Positions 6,995 through 15,411 of a DNA stretch of 45,503 nucleotides are shown one piece after another. Made by a program: the position numbers and the translations under genes. The stretch covers positions 1-45,503 of the forward strand of contig CALAUL010000002.1 of NCBI GenBank assembly GCA_937892255.1. The letters are read 5' to 3'. Each line of letters opens with the position of its first letter. Positions within the stretch are counted from its first letter, which is position 1. Source of the stretch: an uncultured Bacteroidales bacterium. GTDB lineage: Bacteria; Bacteroidota; Bacteroidia; Bacteroidales; Marinilabiliaceae. The notes beneath the pieces were generated by a model, which did no database searches, was not told where the DNA came from, and saw only the letters and a program-made list of their open reading frames with translations.

Positions 6995-9481
6995 TTATCG
7001 TTTCTCTAACCACTTTGCTTTAATATTCTTTTTAATCATAAATCTCACAAGCATATGATACATAAACGGCTGTAGAGAATATGACAACAATACGGCAGCA
7101 CTCATACCAATGATTGTCGACAATCCAATAGACTCCAATGCCGGATGCGACGCAAACAGAAGCGAACCTGTACTTACTATGAGGACGACTGCTGATAAGA
7201 ATATTGCCGTCTTATGATATACCAATAGTTGTGGCTCTGACTGTGCTTTTGCCTTTGATAACAGGCCTTCCATAACGAATATACTGTAGTCGACGCCTAT
7301 TCCGAAGATAAACGTAGAAATCACGATATTTATGAGATTAAATTGCAAACCAAATATTCCCATTATACCCGTTACGATAAACCAACTCAATGTCATAGGT
7401 ATAAATGCTATTATTGACAAGACAAGATTTTTCAAAGAACACAACAAAACGATGAAGACAAATGCCATAGAGATGTTTAATGCTATATTGAAGTCATCTT
7501 TTATCGTCTTGACCATCTCACTCGTATAGAACATAGGGTCAATAACCACACAACCAGGCATTGAAGCTATGACTTTTCCTACCGTCATCTGATCTTCCAC
7601 CTTCATCTGTACCGGAGTAAAGACCATATAAACACTATCTGTATACTCTATCATATTGGCTAAAAGTCCTGCGGGTATCAAGTCTGCTTCAAACAGATTC
7701 TCAGGCACATAGTCTTGTGTAAGCATATTCGAGAATGGCATAAAGAAATTTGGCGCAATACCATTCTTCTGAGCTTCTATGCTTACCAACTTTTCTATAT
7801 TATTTATCTTATCTTCTGTCCAATATTCTTTCCACCTTTCAATGTTAGCAAGTTGCTCTTCTTCTGTCATAAAGAGTGTCGAAGCCTTAGAATAACCCTT
7901 TATCTTTCCTGCGTCTGCCAACGAATCCAAAGCATAGCACATCGTGCGACTTCTCATCAACGCCTCGTCTAAGTCCATCGACGACGACGCATAATATGTT
8001 GTCACATATCCGGGTTGTGTCTTAGACGCTAATGTATTCATTGACTTCACAATCTTAGGCTCGAAATATCCTATATTCTTCAGATTAGCATCAAAGGTAA
8101 CCCAATTCTGAGTATACAAACACACACCACTCAACACCACTACGCCTACAATGAGCCACTTGTGCTTTTCAAACGGATATGAATTTATCTTCTCCAACGC
8201 TCTGAACATCTTCTTCGACTTCCTATTCTTATGCGGATTAAAGAAATGCGGCAAGAATACCAAGCTGAAGAAAGTTGTACCTACAAGCGCAAATGATGCA
8301 AACAATCCAAAGTCTTTCAACAAATCAGACTGCGTAAAAAGCAAACCCAAAAACGAACCTATAGTTGTAAGACAACCCAAGAACACAGGCTTTGCTTGAT
8401 CTTTTATTACACGTTCCGGTGTACTGACATACTTAAAATGCGTTATAACGTGCAAACAATAGCTCAATGCCACACCCAAGACTATTGCTCCTATGCCCAA
8501 TGCCATCAACGACATTGTTCCTCTTATGAAGTACATTATCGTCAATGAAAAGAATGCTCCATACACCACCGGCAATACCAACAATGGCAATGTACTCTTA
8601 TTCTTGAAACTATATCCAATGAATATGCAAGATATCAACAACGATATTGCTATCGTCATCATCAAATCCTTCTTTATCTGTCGCGCATTATACACACTCT
8701 GAACCGGTGCTCCATGAAACATTATGTCAAGTTCCTCATTATCTGCCTCGAAAAGCTCAATCTCTTTCTCTATCAACTCAACGAGCAACTGACCACTCTT
8801 CGAGTCAAAAGATTTGAAATTAGGTGATATATACGCTATTGCTATTGTAGAATCAGGAGTAAAAAAATGTCCATCGTACATAGACATATTGCTTCCCATT
8901 CCACTCTTAATCTCATTAAACTTACTGAAAACAATCTCTCTGAATCCTATCGGGTCGCTCGCTATCATATCTCTCATAGCTATGCCCTCTACCGATTGCA
9001 ATGTCTCTAAATTGCTTTCCATCATTGCTTCTACATTCTCGGGAGTGAGCAAGGAGTCTATCGTCGCATATGATGCTTCATCAACGAATATAGGGAAGTT
9101 CTCACACAAATACCCTATAGCATCCATCAACATATCCTCGTCCAACTTGTACAATACATCTGCTATATAATGCGTTGAACTATCCTTCTCTAACAGACTC
9201 TGAGTAAAACTATCACTTATCTCTACCAACTCATCTTGATCCAACGATCCTCCATCTTTGCTGGCAAACAGCACGAAGACTTTGTCCTTCACACGCAAAT
9301 TAGCAAAGGCCAATCTCTCACTGCCACTATCTGTTGCCGGCAACAGTTTTGATATATCCTCCTCGTACTCTACCTGCAAACCCAAAAAAACAAGAATAGC
9401 ACTGCTTAATATCAGTGCTGCATATCTTGTCTTCGTATGTTTCTTTAAATACTTGTATAAACTCAGTACTAACTTTGTCAT
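6995..9481 (-). CDS. RND/MMPL-family lipid exporter
   Basis: An 828-residue inner-membrane transporter with two homologous halves. Each half has one N-terminal helix (near 20-36 and 440-458), a large periplasmic domain, and a bundle of five helices (near 275-415 and 665-815). This is the architecture of MMPL and hopanoid-type RND exporters. The first helix bundle contains the GIGAIVLGVALSYCLHV segment and the second FIFGIGVDYSIFVMEGLL, the usual intramembrane polar motifs for proton coupling. It lies between a FabZ-like dehydratase and the FAD oxidoreductase. The likely job is flipping or exporting the lipid/polyene product to the periplasm for the LolA-like carrier. Confidence 0.85.
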   Translation of the reverse strand: MTKLVLSLYKYLKKHTKTRYAALILSSAILVFLGLQVEYEEDISKLLPATDSGSERLAFANLRVKDKVFVLFASKDGGSLDQDELVEISDSFTQSLLEKDSSTHYIADVLYKLDEDMLMDAIGYLCENFPIFVDEASYATIDSLLTPENVEAMMESNLETLQSVEGIAMRDMIASDPIGFREIVFSKFNEIKSGMGSNMSMYDGHFFTPDSTIAIAYISPNFKSFDSKSGQLLVELIEKEIELFEADNEELDIMFHGAPVQSVYNARQIKKDLMMTIAISLLISCIFIGYSFKNKSTLPLLVLPVVYGAFFSLTIMYFIRGTMSLMALGIGAIVLGVALSYCLHVITHFKYVSTPERVIKDQAKPVFLGCLTTIGSFLGLLFTQSDLLKDFGLFASFALVGTTFFSLVFLPHFFNPHKNRKSKKMFRALEKINSYPFEKHKWLIVGVVVLSGVCLYTQNWVTFDANLKNIGYFEPKIVKSMNTLASKTQPGYVTTYYASSSMDLDEALMRSRTMCYALDSLADAGKIKGYSKASTLFMTEEEQLANIERWKEYWTEDKINNIEKLVSIEAQKNGIAPNFFMPFSNMLTQDYVPENLFEADLIPAGLLANMIEYTDSVYMVFTPVQMKVEDQMTVGKVIASMPGCVVIDPMFYTSEMVKTIKDDFNIALNISMAFVFIVLLCSLKNLVLSIIAFIPMTLSWFIVTGIMGIFGLQFNLINIVISTFIFGIGVDYSIFVMEGLLSKAKAQSEPQLLVYHKTAIFLSAVVLIVSTGSLLFASHPALESIGLSTIIGMSAAVLLSYSLQPFMYHMLVRFMIKKNIKAKWLEKR

Positions 9482-9525
9482 AGCTTTTGTCTGTTCTTGC
9501 TCCTTCGCAAGTAATTAATCTGTTG

Positions 9526-9897
9526 TTATTTTCTTCGCAATGTCTCCTTTATCGTCACATAAGTAAGTTCATTGCCTTTAATTTCTCCTATAATATGGTA
9601 TTCGCCATCTAACTTCTCGTCTATGGAAAAAGCTACATCTATCACTCCTGTGTCATTAGGACGAAGTACCGTAATAAAACGACATTGACCTATCGACTCA
9701 ATCTTTAATTCCTTTTGAATAGCATCCTCACAACACTCTCTCAACATCTGAATAGAAAATACACCCGGTGATACAGGATTGCCAGGAAAATGGCCCTTAT
9801 ATACGGCGTGTTCTGCTATCAACTCCACAGCGTATCTGTATGTCTTATCGTGTATCTTCTTGCCAACTACCTTATAATATCTATCTTTAAGTTGCAT
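9526..9897 (-). CDS. FabZ/ApeI-like 3-hydroxyacyl-ACP dehydratase subunit
   Basis: A 123-residue hotdog-fold protein with the hallmark HFPGNPVSPGV at 36-46. H36 aligns with the catalytic His of FabZ. Fourteen residues later, where FabZ has its catalytic Glu, this protein has Q50 (VFSIQMLRE). It starts 13 bases after the stop of a second hotdog protein that shows the reciprocal pattern, so the two may form one composite heterodimeric dehydratase. It would act on ACP-bound 3-hydroxyacyl chains elongated by the cluster ketosynthase. The fold is sure; the pairing is inference. Confidence 0.8.
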   Translation of the reverse strand: MQLKDRYYKVVGKKIHDKTYRYAVELIAEHAVYKGHFPGNPVSPGVFSIQMLRECCEDAIQKELKIESIGQCRFITVLRPNDTGVIDVAFSIDEKLDGEYHIIGEIKGNELTYVTIKETLRRK

Positions 9898-9910
9898 ATC
9901 TTTTATCTAT

Positions 9911-10339
9911 CTACACCGACAATTTCATCTGACACGTTGCTATCAATTCACCACTAACTCTCGTTTCTGATGCAAACATCGTGATATTCATTACCTCCGA
10001 TTGTATCGTTACGCTTGTCACCAAAGCTTCATTCACCTTAGGCAAAGCCCCTAAAAGCTTAAACTTCTTCACCTCACCTATAAATCCCAATACTGGAGCC
10101 GACTGTCCACCATTAGCTCTATAACTCACAAAAGCCGAGGCTGATTGAGCTATATGTTCAATCAGTCCCGGTTCTGTCAATCCGCCATCTGATACAAATA
10201 TGTTATCTGCCTCGATGGTCAAACCAGCTACACTCTTCTCTCCTTCTATGCTGTACACAACATCTACCATCAAGATAGGTGCACGCTGATTTAATAGTCT
10301 TTTGATATCTTCGCCTTTGTATTTAGCTTCGATATTCAT
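9911..10339 (-). CDS. ApeP-like hotdog dehydratase subunit
   Basis: A 142-residue hotdog-fold protein. Its opening (IKRLLNQRAPILMVDVVYS) matches the FabA/FabZ-like ApeP group (LLPQRPPFLMVD type). The helix segment LTEPGLIEHIAQSASAF holds E61, at the position of the FabZ catalytic Glu, but fourteen residues earlier, where the catalytic His should be, there is I47. It thus lacks the His that its downstream partner keeps. The gene starts 2 bases after the ACP stop. ApeP-type proteins occur in aryl-polyene clusters next to ApeI. Confidence 0.8.
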   Translation of the reverse strand: MNIEAKYKGEDIKRLLNQRAPILMVDVVYSIEGEKSVAGLTIEADNIFVSDGGLTEPGLIEHIAQSASAFVSYRANGGQSAPVLGFIGEVKKFKLLGALPKVNEALVTSVTIQSEVMNITMFASETRVSGELIATCQMKLSV

Positions 10340-10341
10340 TT

Positions 10342-10584
10342 TTATGACTTTCTTGCGTAGATAAACTCGTAAAGATCGTTGAATGTCTTTATTGTTCCAA
10401 CCTCTGAACTCTGAATCTTAACGCTAAATGTGCTTTCGATGAGAGCTACCAAGTCAACAAGACTCAAACTATCAAGTTGAAGTGTCTCTTTGATGTTTCC
10501 TTCAGCTGATATTTCGCTTACTTCTACTTCAAATTCCTCAGCCAACACCTCGTTTACCTGATTAATCAATTCCTGCTTTTCCAT
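10342..10584 (-). CDS. Acyl carrier protein of the lipid/polyene cluster
   Basis: An 80-residue acidic helical protein with the phosphopantetheine attachment motif LDSLSLVDLV; S39 is the modified serine. It is a dedicated carrier inside a secondary-lipid block (ketosynthase upstream, dehydratase pair downstream, 2-base gap), so probably not the housekeeping AcpP. No phosphopantetheinyl transferase is encoded in the window. Confidence 0.9.
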   Translation of the reverse strand: MEKQELINQVNEVLAEEFEVEVSEISAEGNIKETLQLDSLSLVDLVALIESTFSVKIQSSEVGTIKTFNDLYEFIYARKS

Positions 10585-10618
10585 GTGTTACTTTAGTTAT
10601 ATATTGTAATTTGTTTAT

Positions 10619-11839
10619 TTATAAATTCTTTACAATAAGTGTTGAGTTCGTTCCTCCGAAACCAAATGAGTTAGACAAAAATATATCAAAGTCTTTCTCT
10701 ACTCTTTCTCCGCTTATATTTAACTTAGCAGAGTCCTCATCTGGATTCTCAAAATTTAAGTTTGGAGCAACAAATCCGTTCTTCATCATCAACATAGAGT
10801 ATATTATCTCACTCGCTCCGGCCATCCACATTTCATGTCCTGTCTGACCTTTTGTTGACGATACATTAACCTTATAGTCATCAAATACTTGTGCTATTGC
10901 TTTTGCTTCGTTGCGGTCTCCTACCGGTGTAGATGTTGCATGTGCATTTACATAACCTATATCCTTAAGGTTCAAACCTGCCAACTTTACGGCCATCTCC
11001 AACGAACGCGCAGGACCATCGACATTAGGCACTGATATATGATCTCCATTCGATGAAAAACCGTAACTCAATATCTCACCCAAGATTGGCGCTCCACGCT
11101 TCACAGCCGACTCATAACTCTCTATGATTACTGTCGCTGCTCCCCCTCCCGGAACCAAACCATCTCTATCTCTGTCAAACGGGCGTGATGCCTTTGTCGG
11201 GTCACTCTCTCTTGTAGAGAAGGCTGATATACCATCAAAACTACCTATAGAGAAGGGATTCACCTCTTGTGCACCACCACATACAATACACTCCTGCAAA
11301 CCAGCACGAATCAACAATGTACCCAATCCTATTGCATGCGAACCACTCGCACATGCACCCGACACTGTCATGTTTATACCTTTCAACTTGAAGATACATG
11401 CCATGTTCATAGTCACTGTAGAGTTCATAGACTGGAAAATAGCTCCCGAACCACACAACGTCGTGTCTTTCTTCTCTCTCATCTTGTCTACACTTGTAAC
11501 CACGGCATCTGCACTCGAATCATTACCATACAATATACCAACATTGTTCGCTTCAATGTAATCTTGATCCAACTTCGCATTGTCCAATGCCTGCTTTGTC
11601 GCCATATATGCATACTTAACCTGCTCCGCCATATATACTCTCTGGCTTCGGGGCAACATTCCCTTCAAATCCGGGACATCTAACTTTGCTGTCAATGCAG
11701 AACGGAAACCCATCTCTTTACGCGCTGGATCAAATACTATTCCAGACTTACCAGTATACAACGAATCTCTTACTTCATCAAGATCCTTGCCAAGACACGA
11801 ATATATACCCATACCCGTGATTACTACTCTTCTTTCCAT
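10619..11839 (-). CDS. Beta-ketoacyl-ACP synthase, FabF/FabB-like
   Basis: A 406-residue condensing enzyme with a complete Cys-His-His triad: C163 in SGACASGSHA, H300 in NAHATSTPVGD and H335 in KGQTGHEMWMAGA. The C-terminal SFGFGGTNS loop is also present. It would elongate ACP-bound chains by decarboxylative Claisen condensation with malonyl-ACP. Only this one ketosynthase is present, while full aryl-polyene clusters carry two or three including a chain-length partner. It lies 34 bases upstream of the ACP and 39 bases downstream of the acyltransferase, all on the same strand. Confidence 0.9.
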   Translation of the reverse strand: MERRVVITGMGIYSCLGKDLDEVRDSLYTGKSGIVFDPARKEMGFRSALTAKLDVPDLKGMLPRSQRVYMAEQVKYAYMATKQALDNAKLDQDYIEANNVGILYGNDSSADAVVTSVDKMREKKDTTLCGSGAIFQSMNSTVTMNMACIFKLKGINMTVSGACASGSHAIGLGTLLIRAGLQECIVCGGAQEVNPFSIGSFDGISAFSTRESDPTKASRPFDRDRDGLVPGGGAATVIIESYESAVKRGAPILGEILSYGFSSNGDHISVPNVDGPARSLEMAVKLAGLNLKDIGYVNAHATSTPVGDRNEAKAIAQVFDDYKVNVSSTKGQTGHEMWMAGASEIIYSMLMMKNGFVAPNLNFENPDEDSAKLNISGERVEKDFDIFLSNSFGFGGTNSTLIVKNL

Positions 11840-11878
11840 GTCGGTTTTGTTGTATATTCTAATGTTCTATTTTCTATT

Positions 11879-13243
11879 TTATTTTATCTCTTTTTCCAAC
11901 TCAGCCCATAAGGCCTCTCTTTGGGGTGCAATATCGGTATTTTTTTTCGAATTTACGCACTTTTGATACTTAATTTTTCCGACGAGTTTTTTAAATTCAC
12001 ATTTGTAATTCCATGCAAACAACCCCATATATGGCAATAACATTGTGTATATCAACGATATCAACCACTCTCCTGTAGATGTTCCTAAAATCAAATATGT
12101 TATCAAATAAATCAGTGGCATACTGACTAAACTCACCCCAAAATTAACAGTTGAAATAAACATCCAATCTTTTATCCTTGCCACTATTGGTTTTGGTATT
12201 AGATATATTAATATGTTCGGCACTAACGATACTACAAACAACGGTAACAACAAGAGTAACAACGCTGTCGATACTATCACATTTAACCATCCAGGGTTCT
12301 CTCTAAACAACCAATCTCGAACTCCTCTCTCCTTCATCTCTCTATCTATAGCTCCAGCCTGCTGATATATCGTATTGGCTTTCACCGCATCTCGGCTTTG
12401 CAACTCGGCCAATTCCGACACTACTCTACGTTTTGCCCATAAAAGGTCTCGCAAGTCATTCGGGTTCTTATCATTTTTCAGTGCATAGTCAATAGCATAA
12501 CTACGAGTCAAAAACTCTATCGACTCATAGTTCTCCTGATTTTCAATATTGAGCATCATCTCCGATATTCGCTCTCTGACTATCTTATTCACCTCTCTCT
12601 GTGCTGTTCGAGGCTTACTCTTATACAATTCGTAATACGGCTTAAGAGATACCGGCTCTGCAAAAGAGACTACTAAATCACTCTGCATATGTCCCCAATG
12701 CTGATAATGATTTGCTGAAGGCAAGATATATATTTCTCGTTCCCAACCGCTCAATGCGGCGGCTTCAAACGCCATCTTGGTATACCCAAACGAGAATTCA
12801 CCAAGCCAGTGGCGATGTTGATGCAACCCCTCGGGAAATATCACAATAGGTTGTCCATTCAGCAGCTCCCTTTCACTCGTATCGAATGTACTCTCATTGT
12901 TCTTTACCGCCTCAATGCCGTCAAAATTTAAACGATATGCAGGCAATAATCCTATAGTCCGCAATAGTTTGGCTATTGTTGGATTTGAAAATACACTCGC
13001 TCGAGTCAAGAACTTGGCATGTCGTTTTCCCAATGAGAACAATATTCCCAACGGGTCTAACATACAATTCTGATGATTGCTTGCTATCAATATAGCATTG
13101 TCTTCAGATGGTATATTTTCTTTTCCTACGATAAAGATATGACGATAGTACAACTTATTGAACATAAGTCGTACATATCCTTTCAGTACTCGCGCCCAAA
13201 GTGGCAATCTTTCTGATTGATTAGAGGTGTTGTCAGTTTCCAT
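11879..13243 (-). CDS. PlsC-like acyltransferase with C-terminal membrane helices
   Basis: A 454-residue acyltransferase of the 1-acylglycerol-phosphate type. It shows NHQNCMLDP (H57 and D63), the spacing seen in the Bacteroidetes NHQNxxxDP subgroup, and the VIFPEGLHQHR block with the substrate-binding FPEG. Two or three hydrophobic helices lie near residues 315-415. I chose ATG 13243; a GTG at 13252 would add three residues. The frame begins only 7-16 bases after the kinase-like gene, so the two are probably cotranscribed. In polyene clusters such enzymes attach the product to a glycerolipid-like anchor. Homologues also serve general phospholipid synthesis, so a housekeeping role is possible. 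Confidence 0.8.
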   Translation of the reverse strand: METDNTSNQSERLPLWARVLKGYVRLMFNKLYYRHIFIVGKENIPSEDNAILIASNHQNCMLDPLGILFSLGKRHAKFLTRASVFSNPTIAKLLRTIGLLPAYRLNFDGIEAVKNNESTFDTSERELLNGQPIVIFPEGLHQHRHWLGEFSFGYTKMAFEAAALSGWEREIYILPSANHYQHWGHMQSDLVVSFAEPVSLKPYYELYKSKPRTAQREVNKIVRERISEMMLNIENQENYESIEFLTRSYAIDYALKNDKNPNDLRDLLWAKRRVVSELAELQSRDAVKANTIYQQAGAIDREMKERGVRDWLFRENPGWLNVIVSTALLLLLLPLFVVSLVPNILIYLIPKPIVARIKDWMFISTVNFGVSLVSMPLIYLITYLILGTSTGEWLISLIYTMLLPYMGLFAWNYKCEFKKLVGKIKYQKCVNSKKNTDIAPQREALWAELEKEIK

Positions 13244-13259
13244 TTCAGACACAAAAATA

Positions 13260-15155
13260 CTACTTCTTTAAGTATTTTCCAACTGTTGATTTGAGAACTG
13301 ACACATTAATAGGTTTCGACAAGAAATCTGTACATCCGGCCTCCAATGTCTTTGATTTATCACTCTCAAACGCAAATGCGGTGAGAGCTATAATTGGTGT
13401 TATCTTGTCTGTCTCACGAATCTTGCTCGTTGCAGACAATCCGCCCAAGCGTGGCATTCTGACGTCCATCAAAATCAAATCCGGCTTTGTCTTTTCATAT
13501 AGTTCCAAAGCTTCTATTCCATCATGAGCCCAGACCAAATTATATTGATTCTTCAATATATACGATACCAACATATAGTTGCTCTCTGTATCTTCTGCCA
13601 CCAATATAGTTGGCTTTTCTTGCTCTTTCTCTGTCCCGTCTTGAGAAACAAATGTTTTTTGAGACTCCATATCACTGTCTTCTTTTATGTTCGTTACATT
13701 GATTAGTTCTTCGGCGTTTTCGTTTATTATATTTATGTACTCTTCTTTAACATTCGTATCCTCTTCATCTTTCATCAATTCAGAGAATCCTACTATCGTA
13801 TTCAAGTACGTTCTTATCTTATGTTGTAATTCTTTCGACAATCTCGTGTCATGCAGTCCCGATGATAAATTATGCACCATCGAATACAACAACGAACTTG
13901 TCGGTGTCGCAAAACATACAAATTCATTATACCCTGCCATCATCACCATTGCCGACAACGATACTCCGTTACAATACAAGAAGTCGTCTACTATACGTGG
14001 TGATATCTTTTCAAAATCTCTCGCTACTTCTTGACATACCTGCATGAGATGTTTTGACTCCTTACCCAACACCTCGCTCATCATACGTCCTTCTATTCCT
14101 TCTATCTGTATATACTTCTCAAAGACCTCGTTCACTCGGCTAATCATTAGGTCTTCCGGCATATTATCATTATCATACGTTATACGCAGACTAAGATAAC
14201 CTAATGGAGAGTTCTTGATAACTGCCGATAACTGTTCCCTCTCACTCTGATGTCTCTGTTCTTTCTCTCGTATATAAATTATGTACTCCAAACACTCTCC
14301 TAATACTCTTATACAATTCTTCTCATGATCCCGGACATCATGACGTGACATGATATAATCTACTATCAAAAAGCCTGCTGTCCTTTCTTTTATTCGTAAT
14401 GGGTGTATCACCATTGTCTTTGCATTGTAGTTGCATAATGCATCTACCTCCAACAATGAATCTGACGACAACCTCGAGACATCTTCTATTATCGTCATCT
14501 TTCCCATCTCTATATTTCCCCAAAGCCATGGTATAGAATCCGGCATCAAATCTTTAAGTATGCCTATTCTCGACTCTACACCATACCTCGTAGCTCCATG
14601 TGTACACGATATATCTCCCTTCAAGTCATCATACCTCAACATGCTTATTCTGTCTGCACCCAAGAAGGTAAGCATATCCGTCAATATTTCCGTCAAAACT
14701 CCCTCAGAGTCAAAATCCATCATTTTGTCAAAAATCTTCAGCAACAACTGGTTGGTCTTCGTTGCTATCGCCATAGCTTCTTCGGCATCTCCCGATGCCA
14801 TGACGTTAGACACTTTTGCCTCCATGATATATCCTATCACCTTGCGCTCCTCTCTCTTGATGTCAATAAGGTGTACTTGTACCCATCTCTGTTCGAGGGG
14901 AAATTCCATATCAAACTGTCCGCTATCCAACAGTTCCCCAAACATCATCATCACGACATTACGATAATCTGCCCTCACTTTATTCGACAGTTCATCAAAA
15001 CTAAACATCGTGCGTTCATCACATACTATCTCCGAAAAGTTCTTATCACAAACCAAGACCTTCTTGTCATAGTCAGCACACCACAAACCGAATGGCAGAT
15101 TTTCCACCATTTCGGTTCGCATTTGCTCTACATTTATTGACTCGGTCCAAATCAT
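13260..15155 (-). CDS. PAS-GAF-PAS protein with HisKA-like helix pair and receiver, no ATPase domain
   Basis: A 631-residue cytoplasmic signalling protein. In order: a PAS-like domain (20-115), a GAF-like domain (135-298), a second PAS-like domain (308-420), a HisKA-like dimerisation segment (440-490) and a C-terminal receiver (516-630). H445 in LQHKIRTYLNTIVGFSEL aligns with the phospho-acceptor His of hybrid kinases. The receiver is complete: E521/D522, phospho-acceptor D564, T592, K614. The HATPase_c domain that should lie between them is missing: only about 25 Glu/Asp/Ser-rich residues separate the two parts. It cannot autophosphorylate alone; it may be a phosphorelay intermediate or a degenerate hybrid kinase. 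It is the first gene of the lipid/polyene block. Confidence 0.8.
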   Translation of the reverse strand: MIWTESINVEQMRTEMVENLPFGLWCADYDKKVLVCDKNFSEIVCDERTMFSFDELSNKVRADYRNVVMMMFGELLDSGQFDMEFPLEQRWVQVHLIDIKREERKVIGYIMEAKVSNVMASGDAEEAMAIATKTNQLLLKIFDKMMDFDSEGVLTEILTDMLTFLGADRISMLRYDDLKGDISCTHGATRYGVESRIGILKDLMPDSIPWLWGNIEMGKMTIIEDVSRLSSDSLLEVDALCNYNAKTMVIHPLRIKERTAGFLIVDYIMSRHDVRDHEKNCIRVLGECLEYIIYIREKEQRHQSEREQLSAVIKNSPLGYLSLRITYDNDNMPEDLMISRVNEVFEKYIQIEGIEGRMMSEVLGKESKHLMQVCQEVARDFEKISPRIVDDFLYCNGVSLSAMVMMAGYNEFVCFATPTSSLLYSMVHNLSSGLHDTRLSKELQHKIRTYLNTIVGFSELMKDEEDTNVKEEYINIINENAEELINVTNIKEDSDMESQKTFVSQDGTEKEQEKPTILVAEDTESNYMLVSYILKNQYNLVWAHDGIEALELYEKTKPDLILMDVRMPRLGGLSATSKIRETDKITPIIALTAFAFESDKSKTLEAGCTDFLSKPINVSVLKSTVGKYLKK

Positions 15156-15172
15156 GATAACACGTCTTTCTG

Positions 15173-15180
15173 CAAATATA
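15173..15180 (-). promoter_or_regulatory. Candidate -7 element for the kinase-like gene and lipid block
   Basis: The minus strand reads TATATTTG here, 17 bases before the start at 15155. A second candidate, TAATTTTG, lies at 15322-15329 on the same strand. Neither has a good -33 TTTG. The rest of 15181-15411 holds no gene I can support. Confidence 0.4.
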
Positions 15181-15411
15181 TATTTATTTATTTCAATTTG
15201 GTTACATTTTTACTTAAATTTCGTCAGCCAACATGCCGTATATCCTCAATTTTAACACTTCAAACTGCATTTTCTCGTTTCTTACTTTTTTTATATGTCG
15301 CATTTGCTGATTCCCTGCCGGCAAAATTACATCTTTCCTCGCTTGACATTTTATTTCTGACATTGCCAAACGAAGATGCTATCATAATTAAAAAAACAAT
15401 TTTATAACCTT

